From positions 50,925 through 114,924 of the forward strand of contig JBEAQU010000065.1 in assembly GCA_041163745.1 (NCBI GenBank): a stretch of DNA of 64,000 bases. Direction: 5' to 3'. The notes under the pieces were generated by a model that worked only from the letters and a program-made list of their open reading frames with translations, searched no databases and had not been told where the DNA came from. Positions within the stretch are counted from its first letter, which is position 1. Each line of letters starts with the position of its first letter. Both the position numbers and the translations under genes were made by a program. The stretch is from UBA6168 sp041163745. GTDB taxonomy: Bacteria; Bacteroidota; Bacteroidia; Chitinophagales; Saprospiraceae. Positions 16,181-25,939 of this stretch are shown one piece after another.

Positions 16181-17746
16181 ATGGTAAGTGGAAACCCATA
16201 TGACGGTAGGAAAATCCTCCTCGAACGGTACGGTTGGCCCCTGTTGCTCTGCATCGTGCTGTATTTCCCTTTCGTCCATCATCTGGGCTGGGAGCCCATC
16301 CACAACTGGGACGAATCCCTGTTTGCGATGCGGGCGGCCTACATGGCGGAGGAGGGTCGCTACCTTCCCAACTACGACCACTGGATCGAAGGCGGCCCTT
16401 TGCACCCCAATACGAAACCCCCGTTCACGACCTGGCTCCAAGTATTGTCGCTCAAACTGTTAGGCATCAATGAAATCGGTTTGCGTGCGACGACACTGGC
16501 AGCGGTACTGGCCACGCTCTGGCTTTTTCTATACATAGCTCGCCGGGAGTTCGGGGATATCCGGATCGGATACCTGGCATCGTTCGTCCTGGCAACGACC
16601 ACGGGATACGTGAGGGAACATGCGGCCCGTACGGGAGACCAGGATGTGCCGCTGGCGCTGTATATGTTGGTGGGGGCGTATGCCTTCCACCGGTATGTGT
16701 GCGGCCCGCGGTCTGGAAGGTCCGCCGACCGGTGGCTGTTTGTGCTGGTGTTGGCATTGGTTGCCGCCACGATGACCAAATACGTGTTCGGTCTTTTTTT
16801 CCTGCCGGGTATGGCCATCTATGCCATCCACAAGGGCGTTGCCGGCAGGATGCTCCGGGAAAAACGGACCTGGCTGGCGGCCTTGGCGGTATTGGTTCCT
16901 TTGGCCGGCTGGTTGGCCGTGATGGATTGGCGCATACCGGGCTTCCTGCGACGGGCGCTCCATTACGAGATGATCGACCGCTACACCACCACCATCGAGT
17001 TGCACAAGGGACCATGGGGTTATTATTTCACCCAGCTTGCGGAAAAGCATTTCCACCCCTGGCTTATGCTGCTGTTGGTCCCGGCATATGGGTGGTGGAA
17101 GCGAAACGGGCATCCTGCCGGTCGGGACATCCTGCTGCTTTTTTTCCTATGCGCGGCGGGTATGCTCCTGACCATTTCCTTTTCGGAAACAAAGACCCCC
17201 CATTACGACATTGTGGCCTATCCTCCCTTGGCATTCCTGGCCGGTTTCGGCTGTCGAGAACTGATCCGGTCGCTCGGCTCCTCATGGCGGCAGCCGGGCA
17301 TGGCTGTCTTGGTATTGGTATTCGGCTGGCAGTTGGTTTTCCGACCTTTCGTTTGGGAACCATACACCCAGACGCTGGAAAAGACCTTCATGCCGGAAGT
17401 GAAGGATCCCAACATGAAGTATGGGTATTTGTTCCGAAAGCTACGGTGGCGCCGGGATCTTCGGCGGTTCACGCTCTTGCAGCCCGGTTTTGATGGACAA
17501 GCTGTTTTCTATGCCGGTTTGTACCGGCGGAAGTATGGTTTTGACATAAACCTCAGCATCCATCCCGAGCAGGTGGCGGTGGGTGACACCATCATGGCTT
17601 GTGATCCCGGCATCATACGGTATTTGTTCGATCGCTGGCATCTGCAAGGCCTGGAATCCCATGACCAGTGTTTCGTCGCGGCTGTCGTAAGGCCGTTGTC
17701 GGAGGCTGCACCGGCAGAGAAAGATCTTCCGGCGGAAGTCCGGTGA
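16181..17746 (+). CDS. ArnT/PMT-like membrane glycosyltransferase (GT39/GT83 type)
   Basis: A 521-residue integral membrane protein with about ten or more hydrophobic segments, of the C-type fold used by lipid-linked sugar transferases. The first extracytoplasmic loop carries the family's acidic motif (PIHNWDESLFAMRAAYMAE), followed by LPNYDHWIEGGPLHPNTKPPFTTW, characteristic of ArnT-like enzymes. The C-terminal region is a small soluble periplasmic domain. It would transfer a sugar from a polyprenyl phosphate carrier to a lipid or protein acceptor outside the inner membrane; donor and acceptor are unknown. It is a single gene with its own promoter. Confidence 0.85.
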   Translation: MVSGNPYDGRKILLERYGWPLLLCIVLYFPFVHHLGWEPIHNWDESLFAMRAAYMAEEGRYLPNYDHWIEGGPLHPNTKPPFTTWLQVLSLKLLGINEIGLRATTLAAVLATLWLFLYIARREFGDIRIGYLASFVLATTTGYVREHAARTGDQDVPLALYMLVGAYAFHRYVCGPRSGRSADRWLFVLVLALVAATMTKYVFGLFFLPGMAIYAIHKGVAGRMLREKRTWLAALAVLVPLAGWLAVMDWRIPGFLRRALHYEMIDRYTTTIELHKGPWGYYFTQLAEKHFHPWLMLLLVPAYGWWKRNGHPAGRDILLLFFLCAAGMLLTISFSETKTPHYDIVAYPPLAFLAGFGCRELIRSLGSSWRQPGMAVLVLVFGWQLVFRPFVWEPYTQTLEKTFMPEVKDPNMKYGYLFRKLRWRRDLRRFTLLQPGFDGQAVFYAGLYRRKYGFDINLSIHPEQVAVGDTIMACDPGIIRYLFDRWHLQGLESHDQCFVAAVVRPLSEAAPAEKDLPAEVR

Positions 17747-18100
17747 CCTTGACTACCCGAGCGGCTGCGACGCAGGAGGATCGCCTGGTCCCCGTATCCT
17801 GTCCGGCGGATCATGTCGGAAGCAGACAGGTACGAAACAATAGGTCGACAAAGCAGCTACTGCCCTCCCTGTGTATTTCCACCAGCATGTCGACCTTCCG
17901 GACTTATTGCCACGCCCTTTGCAACGCCTGGTCCGTTATGCGGAGGTCATCACCACCGGAGGAAAATCGTTCCGTTGCAGGATGTCGCCCGGCAATCTTG
18001 TTTGCGTCTGCGTCGTCGGAGAAACAATCCTTCCGAAAAACGGGATGCTGAGGAAGGTACTGGAAATGTTTTTGCAGATATTTGCCCAAAGCGCCCTACC
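17747..18100 (+). other. Intergenic region with no supported gene
   Basis: 354 bp between the glycosyltransferase and the enoyl-CoA hydratase. The hydratase frame stays open upstream but the sequence reads like noise (Arg/Pro/Cys-rich) and adds no known domain. A near-match -7 box (GATATTTG, one mismatch) lies 16 bp before the hydratase ATG at about 18077-18084. Nothing else is seen. Confidence 0.5.
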
Positions 18101-18886
18101 ATGTCAACAACAAACAAGCAAGGTGAGATACGTCTCACGGTGCGGGATCGTATTGCCACCATTGAATTTTTCCATCCAGCCAACAATTCCCTTCCTGGAA
18201 AACTGTTGTCCGACCTGGCGAATGCCATCCGCACGGCCGGAGAAGATCCAGCCGCCGGCGTACTCGTCTTGCGCAGCGCCGGTGACCGGACGTTCTGCGC
18301 GGGCGCCAGCATCACGGAACTTGCGGAGATCGGGGATGTCGCGGCAGGCAAGCGGTTTTTCCTCGGTTTCGCAAGGGTGATCAACGCCATGCGGACCAGC
18401 CCGAAAATCATCCTCGCCCGCGTGCAGGGAAAGGCGGTCGGCGGAGGGGTCGGTCTGGCGGCTGCGGCCGACCATTGTCTCGCCACCCGATGGGCGTCCA
18501 TCCGGCTGAGCGAATTGGCGCTGGGCATCGGTCCTTTCGTCATCGGTCCGGCGGTCACACGGAAAATGGGTGTATCCGCCTACAGCCAGTTGGCATTGGA
18601 TGCAAACAACTGGCAGTCCGCGGAGTGGGCCTGTACGAGAGGCTTGTATGCCGGGGTTTATGAAACGGTCGAGGAAATGGACCAGGCATTGGATGGATTG
18701 GCCCGTACCCTGGCCGGATACCCGCCCGAAGCCCTTCAGCAACTCAAGCAGGTATGTTGGGAGGGAACGGAACATTGGGAGCGGTTGCTGGACGAACGGG
18801 CCGCCATCAGCGGGGAGCTTGTCCGCTCTCCGTTCACCCGGGAGGCCATCGCATCCTTCCGCAGCAAAAGTCGAACCGACACCTAA
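18101..18886 (+). CDS. Enoyl-CoA hydratase/isomerase family protein
   Basis: A 261-residue crotonase-fold protein that probably hydrates or isomerises an acyl-CoA double bond in fatty-acid or amino-acid breakdown. It shows the CoA-binding and oxyanion-hole segments RTFCAGASITELAEI and ARVQGKAVGGGVGLAAAADHCLAT. The usual catalytic Glu of the RLSELALGIGPFVIG region is present in a related position. The exact reaction cannot be assigned from the sequence alone. The ATG at 18101 gives the normal N-terminal strand (IRLTVRDRIATIEF). The fused E1 gene follows 8 bp later, suggesting a common transcript and a link to branched-chain amino-acid catabolism. Confidence 0.85.
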   Translation: MSTTNKQGEIRLTVRDRIATIEFFHPANNSLPGKLLSDLANAIRTAGEDPAAGVLVLRSAGDRTFCAGASITELAEIGDVAAGKRFFLGFARVINAMRTSPKIILARVQGKAVGGGVGLAAAADHCLATRWASIRLSELALGIGPFVIGPAVTRKMGVSAYSQLALDANNWQSAEWACTRGLYAGVYETVEEMDQALDGLARTLAGYPPEALQQLKQVCWEGTEHWERLLDERAAISGELVRSPFTREAIASFRSKSRTDT

Positions 18887-18894
18887 GACCAGAT

Positions 18895-20976
18895 ATGAAC
18901 AAAAAGCTGTTGCGGGAGGAGCGCGCCTTGCTCGACAAGGCTTTCCGATTGATGGCCACAACGGTCGCCATGGCGGATCTTTATGAGGAGGAGTTCCGGG
19001 TGACGTCAAAATATGTCCATGCCACCGCCAGGGGGCACGAGGCCGTGCAGCTGGCTCTTGGCCTGCAGCTGCATGCTCGTGATTGGGTGTTCCCCTACTA
19101 CCGGGACGAGGCCATGTTGCTGGCCATCGGTATGCGGCCATACGATCTGATGCTGCAGTTGCTGGCCAAGCGGGAGGATCCTTTCTCAGGGGGTAGGAGC
19201 TACTACGCACACCCCAGTCTGAAGGAGCCGGATAAACCCGGGATTCCTCACCAATCCTCCGCCACCGGGATGCAGGCCATTCCGGCCACCGGGTTGGCCA
19301 TGGGGCTGCAATACCTGAGCCAGCAGGTGTCCGCCGAAAAGACAACCCAAGCGGACACCATGGTGCCGATTGCCGTCTGTTCCCTGGGAGATGCTTCCGT
19401 TACGGAAGGAGAGGTGGCCGAGGCTTTTCAGATGGCGGCATTGCGGCAATTGCCCATTCTGTATCTGGTCCAGGACAACGGATGGGATATTTCCGCCAAG
19501 GCGGAAGAAATCCGGGCCCAGGACGCCGCGGATTATGCGGCGGGATTCCATGGGATTTCCGTCCGAAGGGTGGATGGAACGGATTTTCTCGCTTGTCATC
19601 GGGTGCTGAGGGAAGTCCTGGAGACCATCCGTCGCGAGCGGCGGCCTTTCCTGGTGCATGCCGACGTACCCCTTCTCCATCACCATACTTCCGGTGTCCG
19701 CAAGGAATGGTATCGGGACGACCTGGACCTCCACCAGCGCAGGGATCCTTTCCCGCGCTTACGGAATCATCTGCTGGAAAACGGATACCGTTTATCCGAA
19801 CTGTCGGCGACGGAAGAGGAAGTCCGTAGGGAGGTGCGGGCCGATTTCGAGCTTGCCCGGTCCGCACCGGACCCGATTCCGGACGACCTGTACGGCCATG
19901 TCTTCGCACCCACACCGGTGACAATGGAGCAGGGTGTGCGCGAACCGGCGGATACCGACCGGAAGGTCATGGTGGATTGTGCCTTGCAGGCCGTGGAGGA
20001 ATTGCTGCGGGCGCATCCGGAGTGTTTGGTATACGGTCAGGATGTAGGGGCCCGGCTGGGCGGCGTCTTTCGGGAGGCTGCCACCCTCGCAGACAAATTC
20101 GGGCAACATCGGGTGTTCAATACGCCCATCCAGGAGGCGTTCATCATAGGCAGTACCGTCGGTATGAGCGCCGTCGGACTAAAGCCAATCGTGGAGGTGC
20201 AGTTCGCCGATTATATATGGCCAGGACTGAACCAGCTGTTCACGGAGGTCAGTAGGTCCTGTTATCTTAGCAACGGTAAATGGCCGGTGAGCATGGTGCT
20301 TCGGGTGCCCATCGGAGCATATGGCAGCGGGGGGCCTTACCATTCCTCCAGTGTGGAGTCCGTGGTGGCCAATATCCGGGGTGTCAAGATCGCTTACCCC
20401 AGCAATGGGGCGGATTTGAAGGGATTGATCAAAGGGGCCTATCACGATCCCAATCCGGTGGTCATTTTCGAGCACAAAGGGCTGTATTGGTCGAAGGTGC
20501 CGGGAACGGAAGGAGCCCGCAGCATACCGCCGGCGGAGGATTATATCCTGCCCCTCGGCCTGTCCAGGATGGCATTGTCGGCATCACCGAAAGCGGTGCA
20601 AAGCGGCGAAGCCATGGTGGTGGTGACTTACGGGATGGGGGTGCATTGGTCGCTGAAGGCGGCGGAAGACCATCCCGGCCGTGTATCGGTGCTGGACCTG
20701 CGTACCCTGCACCCCCTGGATGAGGAGGGGGTTTTCCGGGCGGTCCGGGACCACGGCCGTTGCCTGGTCGTCACGGAGGAGCCTGTCCACCACAGTTTTG
20801 CACAGGCATTGGCAGGCAGGATACAGGAACAATGTTTCACCTGGTTGGATGCGCCTGTGACGGTGACAGGTTCGGCGGATGTTCCCGCCATTCCGTTGAA
20901 CGAGGTGCTGGAAAGGACAGCCATTCCTTCCGCGGCGAAGGTGTCCGCAGCCATCGGTCGGTTATTGGTCTGGTAG
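18895..20976 (+). CDS. 2-oxoacid dehydrogenase E1, fused alpha and beta subunits (branched-chain type)
   Basis: Thiamine-diphosphate enzyme that decarboxylates a 2-oxoacid and acylates the E2 lipoyl arm. The 693-residue protein joins the alpha half (HATARGHEAVQLALG, FPYYRDEAMLLAIGM, and the ThDP motif beginning LGDASVTEGEVAEA and ending VQDNGWDIS) to the beta half (YGQDVGARLGGVFREA, TPIQEAFIIGSTVGMSAVG, EVQFADYIWPGLNQL, VTEEPVHHSFAQAL). One long chain instead of two genes is common in Bacteroidota. The preceding enoyl-CoA hydratase (8 bp gap) supports a role in branched-chain 2-oxoacid breakdown. The only E2 in view is the truncated gene at the window start, 18 kb away. Confidence 0.93.
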   Translation: MNKKLLREERALLDKAFRLMATTVAMADLYEEEFRVTSKYVHATARGHEAVQLALGLQLHARDWVFPYYRDEAMLLAIGMRPYDLMLQLLAKREDPFSGGRSYYAHPSLKEPDKPGIPHQSSATGMQAIPATGLAMGLQYLSQQVSAEKTTQADTMVPIAVCSLGDASVTEGEVAEAFQMAALRQLPILYLVQDNGWDISAKAEEIRAQDAADYAAGFHGISVRRVDGTDFLACHRVLREVLETIRRERRPFLVHADVPLLHHHTSGVRKEWYRDDLDLHQRRDPFPRLRNHLLENGYRLSELSATEEEVRREVRADFELARSAPDPIPDDLYGHVFAPTPVTMEQGVREPADTDRKVMVDCALQAVEELLRAHPECLVYGQDVGARLGGVFREAATLADKFGQHRVFNTPIQEAFIIGSTVGMSAVGLKPIVEVQFADYIWPGLNQLFTEVSRSCYLSNGKWPVSMVLRVPIGAYGSGGPYHSSSVESVVANIRGVKIAYPSNGADLKGLIKGAYHDPNPVVIFEHKGLYWSKVPGTEGARSIPPAEDYILPLGLSRMALSASPKAVQSGEAMVVVTYGMGVHWSLKAAEDHPGRVSVLDLRTLHPLDEEGVFRAVRDHGRCLVVTEEPVHHSFAQALAGRIQEQCFTWLDAPVTVTGSADVPAIPLNEVLERTAIPSAAKVSAAIGRLLVW

Positions 20977-20996
20977 GATGCCGGCCAGGCATCGCC

Positions 20997-21308
20997 TTAC
21001 CGGCCGAACAACCCTCCCATCCCGCCAGGCAGCAGGTTGGTGATCATCTGCTGGGCGGCCGTCCTTTCTGCTTGGGCCGCACGCTGCAGGACATTGTTCA
21101 GGGTGACCACCAAAAGGTCCTGCAATTCTTCCCCTTGATCCGGAGCCAACAGCGAAGGGTCGATTACGATGTCAATGATTTCCCGGTTGGCATTGGCCTT
21201 GATATGGATTCTGCGGTCTGCAGACCACTCCTCCACTACGGTGCCGGCCAATTCCTGCCGGAGGTCTTCTTGTTTCTGTTGCACGTTGCCCATTAAATCT
21301 CCGAACAT
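20997..21308 (-). CDS. YbaB/EbfC family nucleoid-associated protein
   Basis: A 103-residue small dimeric DNA-binding protein. It begins with an amphipathic helix (QQKQEDLRQELAGTVVEEWS) followed by the family's three-stranded core (RIHIKANANREIIDIVIDPSLL) and a second long helix (LLVVTLNNVLQRAAQAERTAAQQM) with a Gly/Met-rich tail (LLPGGMGGLFGR). It fits the YbaB fold and length, and the C-terminal tail is typical. Usually it lies beside dnaX/recR; here it is alone, convergent with the E1 gene. A TATATTTG box about 170 bp upstream is its likely promoter. Confidence 0.85.
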   Translation of the reverse strand: MFGDLMGNVQQKQEDLRQELAGTVVEEWSADRRIHIKANANREIIDIVIDPSLLAPDQGEELQDLLVVTLNNVLQRAAQAERTAAQQMITNLLPGGMGGLFGR

Positions 21309-21476
21309 GGCTGGTGTTTTTATTGTCCTTGCCTTTCATTCCGACAAAGGAAGAAGGCGGATATGCAATTACGTTTCTTCTAAAAGGTTCTAGCCCTGCT
21401 GAGGCCTTGTGGTTGTCGTTGTTTCCAGGTGAGGCAAGTTCCGCACTTGCGTCGGACATGCAGCCGAAATCGCTTA

Positions 21477-21484
21477 CAAATATA
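21477..21484 (-). promoter_or_regulatory. -7 promoter box upstream of the YbaB gene
   Basis: TATATTTG on the minus strand, exact TAnnTTTG, about 170 bp before the YbaB start, in the gap after the hmgA stop. Confidence 0.45.
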
Positions 21485-21546
21485 AGGACCGGAGGCAAAG
21501 AAGACATTCGTTTCCTTCACCGACGATTACCGGGAAAGCGCTGCCG

Positions 21547-22731
21547 TCAGCCCGCCTTGTTCCCTTGTGCAGCTGGGGATGGGAGCCAGCTCAGAAAGTA
21601 ATCCTTGTCTTCTATGTCCACGGCATGGGTGGTCATGCGGAGCGGCTTGAACGTATCGACCATCACGGCGAGCTCGTGGGTTTCCCTGGCACCGATGCTT
21701 TTCTCCACCGATCCGGGATGTGGGCCGTGCGGGATACCGCCTGGGTGGAGGGTGATCATGCCGCGTTCCACATGCTTGCGACTCATGAAATCGCCGTCCA
21801 CATAGTAAAGTACCTCATCGCTGTCGATGTTGCTGTGGTTGTAGGGAGCCGGAATGGCCAGGGGGTGGTAATCGTAAAGTCGGGGGCAGAAGGAGCAGAT
21901 GACGAAGCCACGTGTTTCGAACGTCTGATGTATGGGGGGCGGCATATGCACCCTGCCGGTGATCGGTTCGAAGTTGTGGATGGAAAAAGCGTAGGGATAT
22001 ACGTAGCCATCCCAGCCGATCAGGTCGAAGGGATGGTTCAGGTAATAATAAGGATAGATCCGGTCCTGTTTCTTGATGAAGAAAAGGAATTCCCCTTGTT
22101 CGTCGTGTGTGCCCAGGTCCTGCGGCTTCCGGATGTCCCGTTCGCAGAAGGGGGCATGTTCCATCAGTTGGCCGAAGTTGTTACGGTATCTTTTCGGGGT
22201 GACGATGGGGCTGGTGCTTTCGACGATGAACAGCCGGTTGTTTTCGTCCTGGAAGGAGAGTTGATAGGTCGTTCCGCGCGGGATGACCAGATAGTCCCCA
22301 TAGGAGAAGGGTATGTTTCCGTAGGCGGTGTGAAGGGTGCCGCTGCCGACGTGGACGAAGATGACCTCGTCGGCGTCCGCGTTTTTGAAGAAGTATCCGG
22401 ACATGCTGCGTCGGGGGGCTGCGAGGCTGATTTTGCATTCGTCATTGACGAGCACGGGCTTGCGGCTGTGCAGGTAGTCCTCTTCCGGCGCTATCCGGAA
22501 GCCCTGGAGGCTACGGTGTTTGAGCTGGCGGTCGTTCACCAGGGTCGGTTCGACGCTGTAAGGTTCGCCCACCTGGACGATCTGGGTCGGGGGGTTGCAA
22601 TGGTACAACAGGGCGTACAGGTCACTGAAACCTTCCGTTGAAAAAAGTTCCTCATGGTACAGACTGCCGTCCGGTTTGCGGAATTGCGTGTGCCTTTTGG
22701 GCGGAACCTGCCCGAGAGAATGATAATGCAT
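21547..22731 (-). CDS. hmgA: Homogentisate 1,2-dioxygenase
   Basis: Non-heme iron dioxygenase that opens the homogentisate ring to maleylacetoacetate in tyrosine/phenylalanine breakdown. The 394-residue protein is a cupin-type enzyme with the expected conserved segments VHVGSGTLHTAYG, YGDYLVIPRGTTYQ, MPPPIHQTFETRGFVICSF and LHPGGIPHGPHPG. The His/Glu iron ligands lie in the last two. It is slightly shorter than the eukaryotic enzyme, as in other Bacteroidota. No 4-hydroxyphenylpyruvate dioxygenase or fumarylacetoacetase gene is in view. A TATATTTG promoter box lies 59 bp upstream. Confidence 0.93.
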   Translation of the reverse strand: MHYHSLGQVPPKRHTQFRKPDGSLYHEELFSTEGFSDLYALLYHCNPPTQIVQVGEPYSVEPTLVNDRQLKHRSLQGFRIAPEEDYLHSRKPVLVNDECKISLAAPRRSMSGYFFKNADADEVIFVHVGSGTLHTAYGNIPFSYGDYLVIPRGTTYQLSFQDENNRLFIVESTSPIVTPKRYRNNFGQLMEHAPFCERDIRKPQDLGTHDEQGEFLFFIKKQDRIYPYYYLNHPFDLIGWDGYVYPYAFSIHNFEPITGRVHMPPPIHQTFETRGFVICSFCPRLYDYHPLAIPAPYNHSNIDSDEVLYYVDGDFMSRKHVERGMITLHPGGIPHGPHPGSVEKSIGARETHELAVMVDTFKPLRMTTHAVDIEDKDYFLSWLPSPAAQGNKAG

Positions 22732-22790
22732 GGTCGACGGTCGTTTGGTTAGATAGCCGGAAAGACGGCGGGAAGCAAGCGCTTCCGATA

Positions 22791-22798
22791 CAAATATA
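22791..22798 (-). promoter_or_regulatory. -7 promoter box for hmgA
   Basis: TATATTTG on the minus strand, exact TAnnTTTG, 59 bp upstream of the hmgA start: ordinary leader length. Confidence 0.6.
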
Positions 22799-22931
22799 GC
22801 CTGTTCGGACGGATAAGCACCTGCCGTGCCCGATGGAGTTTTGTCATCTGCCGGAACACCCGGACATCACGTTTCCGTGCCTGCTTTTAGGATATGGCGG
22901 AAGGACCGTCCCGTGGTTTTTGGCCAAGGAT

Positions 22932-24590
22932 TCACCTGTCCGGCTGCAGGAGTTTGCGGAAAGCGTCCGGATCGTCGAAAAGGCGCAGGGCATGGGAGAT
23001 TTCGGGGTCGTTGCGCAGGCCGATCTCGATTCTTCCTTTCTCGAAGAAATACCGGCTGGCTATTTCCTTTTCGATCAGGTTGACGATGACGGGTTTGTAT
23101 TTTTCCAGCTCCTGTTTCTTCGACAGGATGATACGGGCTTCCAGTGATTTGAAATCTTCTTCGGAAAGGTAGCCGGCCTGCTGGGCGGAACTGCGGAAAT
23201 CTTCCATCCGTTGCTCCGTTTCGGTATCATAGTCGAAATGCCGCTGTGCCAGGAACAGGATGAATTCGTCCCAATGTTCGAAGTGGAAATCGGCGGCGCT
23301 GGAGGGAGCCGGGTGGCGAAGACTCCATTGTGTGGCGAAGCTGAAGAGGAGGAAGTTGTCCTCGAGCGTACGCAGGATGTCACTTTCCGCATCGTGGTCG
23401 AGCAGTATGTCGGGTCTGACACCGCCGCCGTCGAAGACTTTCCTGCCGTTTCGGGTGCTGAATGCGGTACGTTTGTCGTCGGCAATCCGGGCGGGAGCGC
23501 CTTGCTTGTATTCGATGGCCTGGATGCATCGGCCGCTGGGAATGTAGTATTTGGCGGTGGTGAGTTTCACCTTGGCATTGTAGCCGATGTCCCGGGTGTT
23601 CTGGACCAGGCCTTTACCGTAGGTGTCCTGGCCGATGAGCAGCCCGCGGTCCAGGTCCTGGATGGAGCCGGACACGATTTCGGAGGCGGAGGCGGATTGT
23701 CCGTTGACCAGAACGACCAGCGGGACGGTCTCGTCGACGGGTGCGTTCAGCGTCTTGAAGGTCTTGTCCCAATCCGTGACCTTACCTTTGGTGGAAACGA
23801 CGAGTTCGTTTTTCGGTACGAAGACATTGGTGACGTTGACCGCTTCGGCAAGCAAGCCGCCGCCGTTGTCCCGCAGGTCCAGGATGACGCCTTTGAGTTC
23901 GGGTTGTTCCACTTTCAGGTCTTCGAGGGCCCGGGCTACGTTCCGGCCGGCTTCCCGGGTGAAGGTTGTCAAGGCGATGTAACCCACCTTGTCACTGACC
24001 AGGTCAGCATAAGGAACATTTGGAACATTGACCTCATCCCGTATCAGGGTGAACCGGCGTGTTTTTTCTTCGCCGGGCCGAAGGACATCGAGGACGACTT
24101 CGGAGCCAGGATACCCTTTCAAGACGGCGCCGATGTCATCGGTGGTCCTTCCCTTGGTTTCGCGGCCGTCGATGGAAAGGAGCTGGTCACCGGCCTTTAG
24201 GCCCGCGACCTGGGCCGGTGCGCCATGGTAGGGCGCAACGACGGTAGGCAGGCTGTCTATGATCCGGATATCGGCACCGATGCCGTTGTAACGGCCTTCC
24301 GCGATGTACCGATAACCCTCTATCTGACTTTCCGTGATGTAATTGGTGTAGGGGTCGAGGGATTCCAGCATGGCGTCGACGCCGGTTTTCATCAGTCGCG
24401 CCGGGTCGATCTCATCCACGTAATAAGTGTTTACCTCTTTGTACAGGTTGGCGAACAGTTCCAGGTTCTTCGCGATTTCGAAGTAATTGGCGGGCGGTTG
24501 TCCGAATGGTGCGGCGGACAGGAGCAGGAGGCTGGCGAGGGAGGCGTAGGCGATCCGACGCCATGAACGACGGGTCATTCGGTATTTCAT
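22932..24590 (-). CDS. C-terminal processing peptidase (S41 family)
   Basis: Periplasmic tail-specific protease of 552 residues. A basic N-terminus and signal segment (RIAYASLASLLLLSAAPFG) lead into the N-terminal helical domain (DEIDPARLMKTGVDAMLESLDPYTNYI, cited in part). A PDZ domain with the VAGLKAGDQLLSIDGRET region follows. The S41 catalytic core contains the Ser motif NGQSASASEIVSG near 297-308 and the Lys in TYGKGLVQ near 326. A ~130-residue helical C-terminal domain follows. Typical Bacteroidota CTPs of this size process or degrade envelope proteins. It has no close neighbour on its strand, and I see no TAnnTTTG box in the 331-bp divergent gap upstream. Confidence 0.93.
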   Translation of the reverse strand: MKYRMTRRSWRRIAYASLASLLLLSAAPFGQPPANYFEIAKNLELFANLYKEVNTYYVDEIDPARLMKTGVDAMLESLDPYTNYITESQIEGYRYIAEGRYNGIGADIRIIDSLPTVVAPYHGAPAQVAGLKAGDQLLSIDGRETKGRTTDDIGAVLKGYPGSEVVLDVLRPGEEKTRRFTLIRDEVNVPNVPYADLVSDKVGYIALTTFTREAGRNVARALEDLKVEQPELKGVILDLRDNGGGLLAEAVNVTNVFVPKNELVVSTKGKVTDWDKTFKTLNAPVDETVPLVVLVNGQSASASEIVSGSIQDLDRGLLIGQDTYGKGLVQNTRDIGYNAKVKLTTAKYYIPSGRCIQAIEYKQGAPARIADDKRTAFSTRNGRKVFDGGGVRPDILLDHDAESDILRTLEDNFLLFSFATQWSLRHPAPSSAADFHFEHWDEFILFLAQRHFDYDTETEQRMEDFRSSAQQAGYLSEEDFKSLEARIILSKKQELEKYKPVIVNLIEKEIASRYFFEKGRIEIGLRNDPEISHALRLFDDPDAFRKLLQPDR

Positions 24591-24921
24591 GTGAAAAGAT
24601 TTCGGTTGGATTTCGGGCCCTGGCCCGGAACTGGCTTTCCGGTCGGCGGACCCGCGCCATCCAAGGACATAACAAGGGAAGGACGGCTTCTGTTCTAAAC
24701 GCAGAATGCGTTCTTTTGTGCCGGGATGCGGTCTCATCCGGTAAAAAAAATGTTTTTCCGGCCGTATGTGCGCAAGCCCGGCCGGAAGGCATGGGATTGC
24801 CGGCCCTGTTGGGCGGACAAAACCATAAACCGAATGATTTGTTAATTTCGGGGGTCGATTGCTTGGTGGGGCGGGAACCCCGACGGTCCGGAACCACCGA
24901 ACGGAGGCATATCCAGGGAAG
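24591..24921. other. Divergent intergenic region, no supported gene
   Basis: 331 bp between the S41 protease and the PAP2 gene. It contains an A/T-rich patch near 24830-24855 with TAATTTCG, a one-mismatch relative of the -7 box, reading toward PAP2. No gene or repeat is seen. Confidence 0.4.
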
Positions 24922-25842
24922 ATGGCATTCGAAAGATTTCCAAGGCGGGTTGGTTGGTTGGCATTGAGCCTGGCTGGCTTTTACATGGCTTGGGTCATCT
25001 TCGGAATCGGGGTGCGCAACGATCATTTCCTGTTCACCAGTCTATGTCTGGGGCTTTTTTTCGGAAACGGTATGTCGCGCAAGGTCGTGCTGGCATTGTT
25101 TTTCTTCGCCGTGTACTGGGTGTTGTACGACTCGATGCGGATTATTCCCAATTACGAACTGAATCCCGTCCATATCCGGGAACCATACGAAGTGGAGAAA
25201 TGGCTGTTCGGGTTCCCGTACGGCGGGGAGCGGGTCACGTTGAACGAGTATTTTGCGAAGAACACCCATCCTGTGGCAGACCTGCTTGCCGGAGTGTTCT
25301 ACCTTTGCTGGGTACCGGTGCCCCTGTCGTTCGCCTGCTGGCTGTTTTTTCAGGACAGGCGTCTGCTGCTGGATTTCTCCTTGTCCTTCCTGTTGGTCAA
25401 CCTGTTCGGATTCCTGCTTTATTACCTGTATCCGGCGGCTCCGCCCTGGTATGTGGAGCTGTACGGTTTTTCGGAAAATTTTGGCATTCCGGGCAACGAG
25501 GCGGGGCTGGCTCAATTCGACCGCCTGCTGGGCATCACCTTGTTTCACGACATGTACAGCCGGAACGCCAATGTTTTTGCGGCCATACCTTCTCTCCACG
25601 CCGCATACCCCCTGCTGACACTTTATTTCGGCCTGAAGAAAAAATTACGATTCACCAGTTGGTTGTTTTTGATAATTTTAGCCGGTATTTGGTGGGCGGC
25701 GGTCTATACCCGCCACCACTATATCATCGATGTGCTCCTGGGAGCTTCCTGTACGTTGGCGACAATACTGGTTTACGAAAACGGCATTCGCAAGACCCGT
25801 CTCAACCATTGGATGGAACGGTATGCGTCGCTGGTCGGATGA
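24922..25842 (+). CDS. PAP2-superfamily membrane enzyme, inositol phosphorylceramide synthase-like
   Basis: A 306-residue protein with about six membrane helices and the split phosphatase signature of the AUR1/PAP2_3 branch: PSLHAAYPLLTLYFG carries the first catalytic His, and VYTRHHYIIDVLLGA the second His and Asp. The extended loop with LYPAAPPWYVELYGF between the helices is also typical of this branch. Members transfer a phospho-head group between phospholipid and ceramide, or act as lipid phosphatases. Its position directly upstream of the serine palmitoyltransferase gene (97 bp) makes a phosphoceramide head-group transferase the most likely role. A plain lipid phosphatase is the alternative. 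Confidence 0.8.
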   Translation: MAFERFPRRVGWLALSLAGFYMAWVIFGIGVRNDHFLFTSLCLGLFFGNGMSRKVVLALFFFAVYWVLYDSMRIIPNYELNPVHIREPYEVEKWLFGFPYGGERVTLNEYFAKNTHPVADLLAGVFYLCWVPVPLSFACWLFFQDRRLLLDFSLSFLLVNLFGFLLYYLYPAAPPWYVELYGFSENFGIPGNEAGLAQFDRLLGITLFHDMYSRNANVFAAIPSLHAAYPLLTLYFGLKKKLRFTSWLFLIILAGIWWAAVYTRHHYIIDVLLGASCTLATILVYENGIRKTRLNHWMERYASLVG

Positions 25843-25939
25843 ACGGAAGGCCGTTTCCCTCAAATTCGACGCAGGAAGCACAGAAGCCTGTGCCTTCGAA
25901 GGGAAAGACATTCATTCTTAGCTAAACAACAGAAATAAC

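Noticed and set aside
17813..18100. N-terminal extension of the enoyl-CoA hydratase by 96 codons
   Set aside because: The extension is Arg/Pro/Cys-rich noise, whereas ATG 18101 gives the normal crotonase N-terminus.
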